DNA of 64,000 bases from contig JAFFSR010000227.1 of assembly GCA_017163975.1 (NCBI GenBank), forward strand, positions 6,748,501 to 6,812,500, read 5' to 3'. Below the pieces are notes generated by a model that saw only the letters and a list, made by a program, of their open reading frames with translations, had not been told where the DNA came from and did no database searches. Source of the DNA: Anastatus disparis. Taxonomy: Eukaryota; Arthropoda; Insecta; Hymenoptera; Eupelmidae. Position numbers and translations under genes: made by a program. Position 1 is the stretch's first letter, and each line of letters opens with the position of its first letter. Shown here in pieces: positions 51,794 through 64,000 of the stretch.

Positions 51794-52944
51794 TCAACGA
51801 ATTAAATTCTTTTAATGATGTTTCAGTATTTTATAACATATTTTACAATTTTATAAAATTTAAACATCACTTTCCTCGTTCATTACACACTTTCGAAACA
51901 CTGAAATTCGAATAAAAAACCCATTAAATTAAATACAGAATTTCCATAGATTCTCACCAACCAAACAATTTATCAAGCATCTCTACATTTCAAACTCACT
52001 TCGTAAAGATGAAAACGTCAAAGCTCAATAATACAAGCCCATACCAATATTAAACGACCAGTATAACACTCCGTAAAATCGAAATTACATTAGTAATCAA
52101 GTTTAGTAGATACACATATATCCAAAACTAGCCTAAAATTGTATATATACATAAAATTTTTGTCCTATGAACTTTTGGCTGTACTAGTTAACGAAATAAT
52201 CTAGAAACATTACAACGAATTATCCACACAGATGTAAAAGGCAATTTACAATGATTATTGACGCTTGCCGAAGAACCATCGAAATTGGCGTTTACACTTT
52301 TATATATATTTTTTCTAGTTTCCCATGGCCTTAGGATTATACTTACGTATGGAGAGAAAGTGTAACAGAAGTTTCCCGATTTCTGTGGAACCTGATACCC
52401 CCCTCTATATATATATATATGTAGCATCGAAGGGATCGTGTTATACGTAATGCGTGAAATCAAGATATATGGACATATACCGAGCACACGCGTCTTCCTA
52501 TTTTTTTTTTCTTTCCTTTAGAGCGTTATATTGGGAAGTTGAGGGTGGACGTGTGCACGCTTTAGCATTTGACCCCACCTACAAATTTGGTTTTATGGAT
52601 GTTCTAGTACGTCTTTACATCACCCTCTCCTGAGTATAAAAGAACTTTTCGATTTTACTGGTTGTACCAAGTGTACGTGATCATGATTTTTTTTTCGAGG
52701 TTTACACTGTGTTACGCTAATTAACTTGTATTCCGTTTTTTTTTCTAAAGGAGGATGCTAATCAGATGTTTTTTACTCTTGTTTTTTTTGGAAATTCTTA
52801 CATCTTATTTAGACTTTTTAAATATTGCTTGTCCTTATAGTTACATTTAATTTTATCGTTTAGATAATGTAACAGGGTGAATATAACTTCCCAGAGTTTT
52901 ATTCCTATTTGAAATTTTTAAAAGATATTAATAAGGTTTTTCAT
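51794..52944. other. Non-coding DNA, no gene seen
   Basis: AT-rich to about 52200, then a moderately complex stretch to 52680 with a short TA run near 52406. Open frame 52188-52487 (-) shows no recognisable domain. Confidence 0.4.
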
Positions 52945-52999
52945 TCGTCAAAGTTTTGGATTAAAAATAAAAACTTTGAAAAACTATAATGTCGGTATT
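52945..52999 (+). repeat. Foldback repeat, family 2, copy C (fragment)
   Basis: AAACTTTGAAAAACTATAAT followed by GTCGGTAT resembles the right end of this AT-rich family. The other end is not recognisable, so this is a fragment or a diverged copy. Confidence 0.35.
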
Positions 53000-55900
53000 T
53001 TACATTTACTTTAGATTTGTTAGAAACGTAAAATACATTTCGATTAACCCTTTCAGAACGGAATTATTATTTCATCATGAAAAGTTCTGATAACCATTTA
53101 GCGATGATAAGTGTTCATTTATTAAGCAATTTTTGCGATAAAAAATTTTTTTTTTTTTTTTTCTTTTCAAGTTTTCTCAGTTTCTATCAAAGATATTATA
53201 ACTTAGGCCCTCAGTTTGAGATCGGAAATAGTCCACTTCAATCTAATACACATATTTTTTTTACAAAATTTGAAGCCACTTTTGCACAATTTCAAAAAAA
53301 CCAAAAAATGTCAATGTACATTGTAATGTACATTGGTTCTGAAAGGGTTAAACAGAATCGATGAAATAAATTAAATAAATTAACTAATTATTTCATCTTA
53401 GTAAGCTAAAGTCTTTGTTAAATATTTGTTACTAAAATAAATGAATTATATATGATTTTTTGTTGTTATTAAATAATTCAGGATACATCTACAATCTTTA
53501 TAAGATTGAGAAAAAAAAAAATATTTTTCATAAAGAAAAAAAAGGTGGAAGCACAGATCACCTCCAGTTTTATCCTCTGTTAAATGGTTTTCATAAAACT
53601 CTCCTTCGCAATAAATGAAACATCCTTTCAAATTACGGTAAAACCTCCCGGCCTTTACCAATGCATCAAATATTTATCTCCCGAAGATTTACTTCTCTGG
53701 AAGAAAGTCCAAAAGTCACGGAGAGTAAGGGAAAAAAAAATCCGCACCTTGACCATTTCATCTTTCAAATTACATCAACCTTACACCAAACTCAATAAAT
53801 ATCCCACAAAAGTTACACGTACACGTGTACACGGCAAAAGTATATACTTTTGCTGTAGCCGCGGGAGAAATCTTTTACGCACGTGACCATTATATGACAC
53901 TCAATTTTTATTAGAAGCTATTGGCTCACGCCTATAAAAACGAGGGTTCTGGATATTCTTTGATAATCATTCGAGCGATTGAGGTTCTGTGTTATAGATT
54001 GATTTCCAACCAATTCCCTAGATGAATTCTCAATCAAGAAATTAAAATTACAATGACAATCATGATATCCGGGTGTATATACGCGTACAAACTATAAATC
54101 TTCAAGCTATACACGTGTAAGTGAATTTTAGATGTTTCCATTTATCTATATATGTACAGAAATAAAGGGGAGGAAATGAAAAAAAAAAATTGTTTTTTGC
54201 GGTAAAGTGATATAAAGAATTTGGTGTGTACCTTTGAAAAGGGGAAGGTCAGCTCTCCTCGTCCACGAAATTTATGAAATTGAAAACGATCTGGCAACAG
54301 TGACGCAAGTTGAATCTTTGAGAAATCTAATTTTCATGACAAGTGGATATGTGCTGCCTCCCAGTTGTGGGCTCATAAAAAATTTCCTACTTTCGTTATA
54401 TTAACACGAGTCATGAAGTTTGTATAAATTATTCGATGGTATTGGTTGGATGGAATAGATACGATTTATCTGAATTTTCGGTTAGTCTTTTACGCTTTCT
54501 CGCTAATGGAATGGTTACGTTTTAGCACTTTTGCGATATTACGTTTTACACGAATATCAAATTACATATATGGAATTATATTTTATTCATATACGTGATA
54601 AAAATTTATGATTTACAAGAATATAGTTTTTATTGTGATTCAATAAGTAAATTTGTTATTTCCAAAAATTGTATTATTTTTTATTGAAGAATGATTTTTT
54701 AACAAAGTAAAGTCTAAAACTAAAATAAATGTATCTTTATTATTATTTAATGTACGCGTAAGATAAATACTTCCTTCAAAACTTATTAATGTAAAAATGT
54801 AAATATTAGTCCTAAATATACATTTTTATCATTGTACTAATTAATCGAAAATAATTGATAATTTTATTTAAAAAATACGTATTATAACTTTCTCTTTGCT
54901 ATTAAAAAAAGCTATAGTCTACAATTAATCCACATAAATCAGTATAAAGCAATACCGGAAGCAGCGTTAAATGAGCATTAAATTTTTAATTTAATGCACA
55001 TGATAAGCTCGATAAGAAAAAATTAGAATAGCATAAAATTATAAATCGACTTTTACTCCCTTTTATACATAATATACAGCATTGACAGAACTTAAACTAA
55101 AATAGGCAGATGGCTGTTGTGAACAGAAGGAAGGTTACTTTGTACATTACACACATATACATACCTTTGATTTGTGGTTAAAGTCATTTCTATTTTTTTC
55201 TTTATTTTAAACCATTTGGCCTTTTAGATGTTATATATATATAATTTCGGGGTACAAACGATTTTCTTCTCGCTCGAACCTTATGTTTATTTTCTTAACG
55301 ATCGGAATATAATGAAAACGTTATTACGCCGGCTTTTTAAACCCCTCAACGCTACAGATAATAAGGAAATTAAGTGTATAAGTTTTCCTTCTTTTTTTTT
55401 GGAAAAACATTAGACAAGGTGTGGCTACCAGTTTTTTTTTCTTTAAGTAGTCTACTTTGGAGGTCTAAATTAGGATGACAAATTCGTTTTTTTTTATAAA
55501 CTCATTTCCTTGGGGAAACACTGAGATTTGTTGTTTTAGGACTCGAGGAATTAGTGGAGATGTGAAAGTGTGTTACGTCGTATATACATTACACTCTTAA
55601 TAGGGTTTGTTTGACGTTATGTTTTGAGGATTATGGTAAAAAAAGGACCTGCGAAGATCTTTTACACTTATGTTTCTTTAAAAGTAATGTTTATTATGAT
55701 TACAACGTTTTTTTTTCTTTGTGTTTTTAAGAACTGTCGTTTATGAATTAAAATGGAAATTTTTATTGATTTCATACAAACTGGCTAAATGGTTTTTCAA
55801 TTATACATTATCAGAATCATTAATTGTACATTTCATACTAAAGAATTTTTATTCAATATTTTTCATGAATTTTTATGCACCAATTCGTTCTGAAATGCTC

Positions 55901-58444
55901 TCAATCAAAATATTTTCAATTTTAAACTGAAACACGCTAAGTGATTCCATCGTGAAATGTCATATCAACGTCTTTTTCACAACATTAAAGACATACCGAT
56001 TATCACAATTTTAAACTCATTCAACATATCCATTTTTCACGTCAACCTTGTAATAAATTAAAAATCAAATGTATTATAAAAAAAAACTGTATGATACGTC
56101 GAACTGATTAAGAAAGAAAAGTCTCCATGAAGATATAGTGAAAAAAAAGCGCGAATAATAATAATGATAATAATTGTCAAGTATGTCTCATATTCAATAA
56201 TCCTCTTCCTAACTGACATTTCAAAAAGCTTGACTTATTGTGCCAGTTCGTTTTATAAAATTTAATGAGGCAGCCAAGGATCCAAAACGAGATACAAACA
56301 GCTTAAGAAAAAAAGAAGAAAAAAAGAAAGATGAAAATTACGAGTAAAGTATAGTAAAAAAGAAGCCGACATTAACACGAGAAAAAAAAAGTGCCACCAA
56401 AAAAGTTTGTTTCTTTTTTTTTTGTTGTTTTTAATCTCTCTTTTTTTCTTCCTCTCGTGAAGAAAATAGCAGCTGTCAAAATTACCTATACTGTTCTCAT
56501 TTCTTCAACCCTTAAAGAATTCGTTGTCATGCACACAGAAAAAAAGAAGAAGAAGAACGTCCTTTTGAGTTAGTTTCTTTTTTTGGTTAAAATAAACTGA
56601 AAAGATATATGAAGAATTAAGAAGAGTCATTAGGCAAACGTATAAAAGTAACAACAATGAGAACACGCAAGTTGCCGCCTTGTTCAGGCGGCATATTTAT
56701 TTTTTTCTTTCTTTTTTTTTTCTTAACACACAGTCCCAGGACACACATTGTTTAATAATGTTAGCGCGGACTGGATGTTAATAAAAGAGCAAGGAAAAAA
56801 GTCCCAATTTAAAGTTACACACGAGGATATAGGTGTATACATCCTTCAATTGCTGGCGCGTGGCCCGCGGCCTCTTTTGCAAAAATTTTTATCTGTAGGA
56901 GTGTGTATACACATACGTGTCAGTAGCAGTTGGTGTATAACGCGGCGAAGAAAGAAGAAAATACAGAACCGCAAAATGGTAAGCCTTTATTTTTTTATTA
57001 TATGTATCTCGAAGAAAAGGACTTTTAAGACTTGTTTTGCTATTGTACGACACGTATTAGATCAATCTATGTATGCCTTCTATGTTATTTCAAAGTCTTT
57101 TGTTGCTAAGGCACGACGTATAGTTTTGGGGTGTATACGCTTAAAGAGGATGCGTTTAAGAATTAAGTTAATGGGTGTGACACCTGGACATCATAGAGTT
57201 AGATTAACAATAATGACTGTTTTGATCCTTTCGTCCTTTTTATTTTTTATGCTTCGTTTTTGCTAATAATACGTATCTAAATGTATTCGAAGATTTATTT
57301 TGGCCGCAACGCGAAGCTATTAAACAAAATATAATACTAAAGTTAAATAGGACCTTGCCCCCTTAATTTATAACCTCAAAAAGGGTATTATTTTCCCTAA
57401 GTATTTGTAATGTAAAAAGAGCCAGCAGATTTTCTGGTAAAATATTAAATGGCTCGTATAAAAATTTTTAAAATTTACAAAATTTAACTTCTCTATCCTC
57501 TTGACTTACTCTCGTATGTAACGTGCAATTACTTTTCCATAAAATTGTAGAAATTACAAATTTTCATCCGTATAATCGTAGCATTATTACAGTAACGAGA
57601 AGAAAAGATCATTTCCAGCATGCGAGCAATCCAACTATGCGCCAATCTATAACATATATCTCTTTCCACTTTGCGCTTACGCATCGAGTCAAGTGCCATT
57701 CTATTTCATTGTTGACCCCCTTGAAAATATTTCACATGCAGCATGCATACACGCGACCAGCACGTGTCATGTACACAATACATGCGTATCATGTTAAATG
57801 TTCAATCCAATGGATTATAGTTTTAGCATCAATGTGTGCATGTACGTATATACAGTTATACTAGAAAAATAAGATAGAGAAAGATATCAACAGCTATATA
57901 TATGGATAAGAACAAATTGGGATGCTTAAAGTCATAAGACTAGAAACTGTATGTATGAAGTCAGGCGGAATAAAAAGGAGCCTCTGACTATTGCCTTAGC
58001 CCTGCCACTGACCCGTGTAATAATGATGTTTATGAGAGGGTTTAGATTTTTACAAGCATTAAAGTCTAGTGTAATGAAGGGTATTATATATGGACTTTGA
58101 AATAAGCTTTTGTTTCTTGCGTTAGAAAATTCAAGATGTTAATCTTAATTGTGACTTTTCATTAGGAGAATTAAGGGATTTATTGTGCTTTTAATAATGA
58201 TTATTTTTTAGATTATCGTGTGTACGGGGTTGTCAATTTTTTTAGGTTATGCAAGATTTAAAATTTTATTAAATCATATAGTCACATGATGTAGGAGTAA
58301 ATATAATAATAATGTATATTGATTAATGAAAGAATTTAAATTTATTAAAAATATTTTGATTAGGTAGAAAAAAAGCGACGAAAGCAATTTTTAATGTTTG
58401 CGTATTATGTTATATGATAGATAAGATTTTTTTTCTTATTTTAT
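53000..58444. other. AT-rich non-coding DNA, no gene seen
   Basis: Several 60-172 codon open frames occur (longest 56748-57266, +), none with recognisable motifs or a coding-like contrast to their surroundings. Small palindromes lie at 53819-53853. Confidence 0.4.
53819..53853. repeat. Two adjacent perfect palindromes
   Basis: GTACACGTGTAC (53819-53830, with a CACGTG E-box at its centre) is followed three bases later by GCAAAAGTATATACTTTTGC (53834-53853). Each is perfect. Confidence 0.7.
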
Positions 58445-58629
58445 TTAACGTCGCTGTATTTATGTTACCGTTGCGATACTAATTAGCGACGGAGGTCTTC
58501 AGTGTATTTATAAACAAAGCACATGTAAAGTACAGTGGTGCTTGTATAAAATAGCCGAGAGCGGGATTCGAACTCGAGACCTCGAGATTGCGAATCCATC
58601 GCTCTGCCGAGTAAGCCACAGACGACCTC
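58445..58629 (-). mobile_element. tRNA-derived SINE, copy 9
   Basis: Minus-strand, near full length. 3' end TTAACGTCGCTGTATTTATG, B-box region GATTCGAACTCGAGACC, head CCGAGTAAGCCACAGACGACC. Confidence 0.87.
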
Positions 58630-61600
58630 ACAATACAATATTTTTTTATAATTTAATAAATCTTGTTTGAGTTAAAAAAAAAAATAGTTATATTATATAA
58701 TTTAATTATTTATAAATCATTATATTCGAAACTAAAGTTTTAAAAGAAAAGTAGAAAAAAATGTCTAAAAAGTCTCTAAACTAAATGGAATCCAAGTAAG
58801 ACACTCTATCTTTTCTTGACACTCAAACTAAGACAAAACGGAAGACGACGATCCTTTCTGTTCATTTACTCGGGTTCTTAATGAGTGAATAGAGTTTAAA
58901 AGGTCTCTCGCTCTTTCTCTCTCTCTCTCTCTTTCTCTTTCTCTTCACATAATCAACCCTCATTCAAAAGGTAGTTAATACAAAGTGGGTATATGAGAAA
59001 AGGGCGTATAAGTGTATGTGTGTGTAACTAACGTACATTCCACCATAGTGATTTAGCTTTCGTCCTTTTATCTCTCTTCTTCGCTTCACTTTTAACCTTA
59101 CGCCGCTGCAGAAAAACTTGTTGTGTGCGCGTTATACGCATTAGTACGTATAGAAATAGCAAAAATTTTTGAAAAAAAAAAAATCTTTGAAGGCGTTAAC
59201 CATGCATAACACGCCAGGTATCTCTGAATTGACTTTCGTTAAATCCTTATGTATAGGTAATCATCGGTTTAGCTTTAAGTTTTTCCGTAAATATAAATAG
59301 TGAAGTCATGAAGGGATGGAATTGGTAGGCGGTGACGTTATTTCTTGACCTTTAAAATCTCATTTAATGATCGACAGATTTTTAATGTTGAATAGTGTAA
59401 TAATACCGGCTTTGTTCTGGTGTCAAAATACGTATTCAACAAAAATGGTGCGACGATGACTTTGATGTTTTTCTCTTTCAATGGCTTCCCTTTTTTTTGC
59501 TTTTAAAAGGATTAAAAATTTTGAATTTTAAAAAGCTTTCAGCTGGGGATTAATATTTTGTTTCATTCAATGTTGTTTAATTTCATTAACACCGCCGCAA
59601 GGCTTTGTAGTTTTTAAATTTGCATGACTCTCGAAAATCATGAAAGATTTTTCGTTTATTTTAAACATTTACGAAAATTTCATAAATTGAATTAGTAAAA
59701 TTTAACTTGAAAAAGTTCAACTTTAATTTGCAATTTTTTTTATTTAATACATTAAATATCCTTCAAATTTATTTAAACAGAAATCTACGTAAGCATATTA
59801 TGTAACTCAGAAAAAAAAATTCACAACATTTTTTCTCAAAGCAATAGCTTTAAAAGTTTGGAAAACAATTTTAAATTACTTACATCCATTTTGTTTGACA
59901 ATATAAAATGCGTATCAAGCAAATTTTCGAACCCTTCAAAGCCCGAAAGAAAACTTCTTAAATATCCGATAAATCTTGCCAAATCAGCATAACAACGGCT
60001 AAGAGATAAGCAAAATTTTTAACCCGATGTCGTCACGGTGCCTTAAAAAAAGAGAGAAGACGCTTGATAAAGGAGTAAAGTTGTGTGTACATATACGTAT
60101 ATACGCATACCCTTAAACGTAAAGGGAAGTATAACGCGTCAACACCACTTTCGTGCTCTCTTTCCCGTAACAATCGCTTCAGTCTCGCTTTATAAAACTT
60201 TATCAAATCCCCTATCTCTCATTCTCTATACGTATGTACAGTATATCGGTGTCAGTTAGAAAATGATTTAGACTTTTTACGCGTGGCGCCGCAGAGAACC
60301 GACATTAATAGCATTAAGCTCATCCTCTGCATTCTCCTCGTTGCTACAAATTTTTTTCTTTCCTGCGAAAAACGCCCCCTCTATTAAAATAAAAAAAGAA
60401 GAAGAAACATCCCTTGTACAAGTATACACGCGTGGATACAATAATAAACATTAAGATAGAATAATAAGGGAGACATAAAAAAGGAGAACTTCCCCCTTTT
60501 CACTTTTTTTTTCTGAAATAACGACAACAAGTCGGTAAAGAGATTGCGATTGTCTTTATATAAAAGAGGGGAAGAGAGAGAGCAAAAAAAGGAAGATGGT
60601 ATATATACAAATGCGAGGGTGACATCTCTCTTTCTCTCTTATTACACTTGGACAAATTGTTTGGGCTGAGAGTTAGTTAGTTGCGCCACAATAGACTGGC
60701 ACTTTGCTGGCAAAAGAGAAAGGGAATAAGAGATATATAGAGAAAGAGAAAACGCCTCCCTCGTTACATTACATTACATTTATCTCTTTGGAAACCTTTA
60801 TAGTGTCGTCTCTACATATAACTCTATGGTAACGAAGAGAGCACGTGTCTCTTTCCATCCTCGTTTATCCCTCGTAGTGTTTTACGAACCGATAGAGAAA
60901 GACAGATTTTAGTACGGTTTAGTATTGGAGCAATGGAATTGGTATGCGTATACGGCAAAAGGGATCGAAAACTAGACGACACGCGACAACTGATTCGCGA
61001 CGGACCCATCGTCGTTATACAGAATGTAGCTCGGCTCGCAATCGTATCATGGGAATTAGCTTGAGAGGGAATAAAAAAAAAAGGGAAGTTACTTCTTAAA
61101 ATATGCTGGTATTTTGTTACGCTATTGGGTTATTCTGTATTTGACGGATTTTCTTCTTTTTTAAGAGAGAAAGAGAGAGAAAGATTGTGATAGGGAATGA
61201 AAACTAGATGAAATGGTGATAATTGTATTACAATGAACGTGAGAAAGTTATTCTAGTTAAGTAGATAATTTTACTTTTTTATTCTTTTATGATATTGAAA
61301 AATATGATTACAAATACGGATATTCATGTAGTTTAATAACATCCAAGCGATATACGATTAAATTCGATCGCGATAGTTTTCGATTGCCTCGATTTAGAAA
61401 TTAATAAAATTAAAAAATAAGATAAGATTATAATTAATTGTTTATTTTTACGTTATTAAATAAATTAAAACTCGACACAGTGTATAATTTAATTAACTTA
61501 AGCGTGTTAATTGCTTTCAAAAAATTAAATTAAAACTGAAAATTAAATCATTAACCTCGCGTCTATAATTAAATCACTTAAACTACATATTACACCTTAA

Positions 61601-63649
61601 ATCAAGCATCAAATAAAATTTTTGAAAAAAAAGCGTATTAAACCTATATACCCGATCAAAATTCAATTTAGTCGTTACACGGACGAAGCATCGTGTGCGT
61701 AGTTTTAATTTTCCACGTTAAAAAAAAAGTTAAGTAATTATTATCTATGCCATTTCCTCTAACATTTCCCAATAACTGTTTTGAATCTCTTTCCAAAACA
61801 GATGATTTAACGGTCGTTCTCGCGTGTGTACATACATCGCAATAATCTCGATATCATCGATAAGAGAAAATAAAAATCCGTATATATAATTGAAAAATTT
61901 TAGCGTTCGGCTGTATGTAAACAGATGTGGGTAATGCACGCGTGCTCGCGCGCTTACAAGTTGTGCAAAAATTCGATAAATGCGTGCGTGCGTCGGATCG
62001 AAGTGTATGGTAAAAGAACGAGAAAAAAAAAAGAAACAAAATTTTAAAGAATGAAAGAAAAAAAGAAAGGGTTGGCATACACAACACTTGGCCTGCAGAG
62101 TTTCGCCAATTATACCTGCTGGTGTGCGCATATTATAATTTCCTCACGCGCTTATACTTGCTAGCTATACATATAAGCGCGGGCTCTCTCTTATATGTAT
62201 ACACAGGCTCGCGGTGCAAAAAGCAATCGAAGCTCGCGCACAAGTCTGCGGCAATTACCGTTAATCTCTTTCAATTACCGCGAAAATTGAAAGCAATCGG
62301 CCACCGCTAAAGAAAGCTTAAGAAAAATACTTACAAACATGAAAAAAAAAAATAAAGTAAAAATATATAAAAATTAAGAAAGGAGGAAAAAAAAAACATT
62401 TTGAAAGAAAAGAGAAAATTATAGCCAACAGAGATGAGACGTTTTGTCTGTCCTGTTCTTTCACTCCTTAATACCGACACCTGTCATACTATTCTTTGGT
62501 TATTCTCTGCTCTTTTTTTTTTACGACTTGACACAACATACTTAGCGTCCGAATAATTTTTTCTTTCCCGAATGAAAATAGACTGTACCTAATGTGGAAC
62601 GAAGGAAAAAAAAAACTAAATTAAAAGCGCCACCTGCCACGCGTGTATGCACTTTACAACCCGTATTTCAATTAAAATATGATATCGTAACTACGCTTTT
62701 ACGTACAAGATTTCAAATATTATTATTTATTTTTACGATAGAAATAAAGCTAATTGAGATCTTGGAACTCGGAGCTCGTATATAAAGGTTAATTGTTTTT
62801 TCTTCTTCGTGCGCGCGTGGCTTATTTATAACGCGGGCAACAATTATATATGAAGTGTCAGTTGGCCGATGGCAGGACAAGTATTTCCGGCCCTACATAT
62901 CGACACGATTGCCTCGGAGTAATTAATGAATATTAAAGGTGCGTTTATTAATTTGGAGTTGGAGGATGCAATACCCGCAGGATGTTGATAAATTTATAGA
63001 ATTATTGGCTGATTCGAAGAATGACAGAAGTTTATTTTATGAAACGAGTGAAAGTTTGGGCTGAAGTTAATTTTTATGCAAAGATAAAGGTTACAAATCG
63101 ATTTTAGAAACTGTTAAAATATAAACATACAAAAAAAATTTTGAATAAAAAAATAAAACGAATTTCAGAAGAAGAAATAAAATTCAATTACATGATCAAT
63201 CATACTAATTGGAAAAATGTTTACCGGAAAAGGCATAATTGCTGATTGCTCGTGAATGAAAAACTGACGCTCAAATAAACGTAATGTTCGTCATATCCAG
63301 ATATTATTGGATTCAGATATTTACTATAGAAGAAGAAATAGTTGATTGAGTTTCAGTTGACTCTTTGACTGCCAAAGCAAAGATTTTGATACGATAACTC
63401 CATAAAAAAATTTTTGTGCTAGCACTTTCGAGATTAATATGAAATTTAAAAACTTTTGACTGATGAGTTTTAAATCGAAATATAACAAAAATTTTTTTCT
63501 CAAAATAAATGCGATTTAAAATATTATCAGTAAAAATAGAACATTTAGTGAAAAAATTTAATTACAGAGATCGTCTCTGAAATATAGCAGCTTTTAATAA
63601 AAATTAAAGTCCTTGAAGATTTAAATTTATTCAATCGAATTAATTTTAT
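58630..63649. other. Non-coding DNA with CT/GA tracts
   Basis: CT microsatellite at 58909-58946, several purine tracts, an (ACATT)3 repeat near 60766-60780 and a complex island at about 62810-62960. No gene recognised. Confidence 0.45.
58909..58946 (+). repeat. CT microsatellite
   Basis: CTCGCTCTTTCTCTCTCTCT and following pyrimidine units, nearly uninterrupted. Confidence 0.85.
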
Positions 63650-63834
63650 TTAACGTCGCTGTATTTATGATATCATTGCGATGCTAATTAGCGACGGAGG
63701 TTGTAAGTGTGTCTGTGAACAAAGCACATGTAACGTACAGTGGTGCTTGTATAAATCGGCCGAGAGCGGAATTCGAACTCGAAACCTCGAGCTTACGAAT
63801 CTATCGCTCTACTGACTGAGCCACTGATAACCTC
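63650..63834 (-). mobile_element. tRNA-derived SINE, copy 10
   Basis: Minus-strand, full length. 3' end TTAACGTCGCTGTATTTATG, body GCGATGCTAATTAGCGACGG, B-box region ATTCGAACTCGAAACC, head ACTGAGCCACTGATAACCTC. Confidence 0.88.
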
Positions 63835-63877
63835 TTTGATAAATTTGTTTTAAGGTGGTGTAATAGGTATACATCGT

Positions 63878-63963
63878 TATCGACATTGCAGTTTCCCGAA
63901 TTTTCAATTCTTATTAACAATTCTCCGAAATATCTCTATATTATGCTTTTTATTAGTTGAAAT
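63878..63963 (+). repeat. Foldback repeat, family 2, copy D (one arm)
   Basis: TATCGACATTGCAGTTTCCC through AAATATCTCTATATTATGC and TTTTTATTAGTTGAAATGG. One arm reads like the left end of copy B and, reverse-complemented, like the right half of copy A. No second arm is seen before the window ends. Confidence 0.5.
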
Positions 63964-64000
63964 GGATTAAATGATAATGTTAAATGAGTTAGGGAATTTT

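Noticed and set aside
53584..53886. 100-codon open frame (+)
   Set aside because: Lys/Arg/Thr-rich translation without domain, no plausible promoter or splice context.
56748..57266. 172-codon open frame (+)
   Set aside because: It opens at a TTG (first in-frame ATG at about 56775), has no recognisable domain or splice context, and one long frame by chance is expected in 64 kb.

Overview
The window looks like animal nuclear DNA, most likely from an insect. It is strongly AT-rich, full of homopolymer and di/trinucleotide tracts, and very sparse in coding sequence. The one complete gene is an insect odorant receptor with nine exons and short GT-AG introns, and its sequence style resembles hymenopteran receptors. 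A wasp or relative is therefore my best guess, but this is an inference from family knowledge, not something the sequence proves.

Layout. Positions 1-14307 are non-coding low-complexity DNA with GC-richer pockets, probably the upstream intron or flank of the gene whose last exon lies at 14308-14824 (+). That exon encodes a proline/alanine/glutamine-rich C-terminal tail typical of a developmental transcription factor. Its 3' UTR and more non-coding DNA follow to about 24.2 kb. A complete odorant receptor gene lies at 24390-27614 (-). I assembled it by eye from nine exons; each splice site is GT-AG and all phases agree, giving 389 residues ending in a stop codon. From 27.6 to 64 kb I found no convincing protein gene, only AT-rich DNA, microsatellites, interspersed repeats and a few complex-sequence islands that may be regulatory.

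Mobile DNA dominates the second half. A tRNA-derived SINE family of about 185-190 bp, with recognisable A and B boxes and a fixed 3' end, occurs ten times (seven nearly full length besides one inside the receptor gene, plus two fragments). All copies lie right of 25.9 kb and none lies in the first 25 kb around the transcription-factor exon. Two copies share a further block of about 150 bp beyond the usual 3' end, which suggests a longer subfamily. A second, AT-rich foldback family is present in four copies. A separate GC-richer, nearly perfect foldback element of 166 bp flanked by TA sits at 45960-46125, inside one arm of another inverted repeat that encloses a nested palindrome at 46397-46504. 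That 45.9-46.6 kb cluster is the most unusual structure in the window.

No rRNA gene, genuine tRNA gene, CRISPR array or bacterial-type gene was seen.
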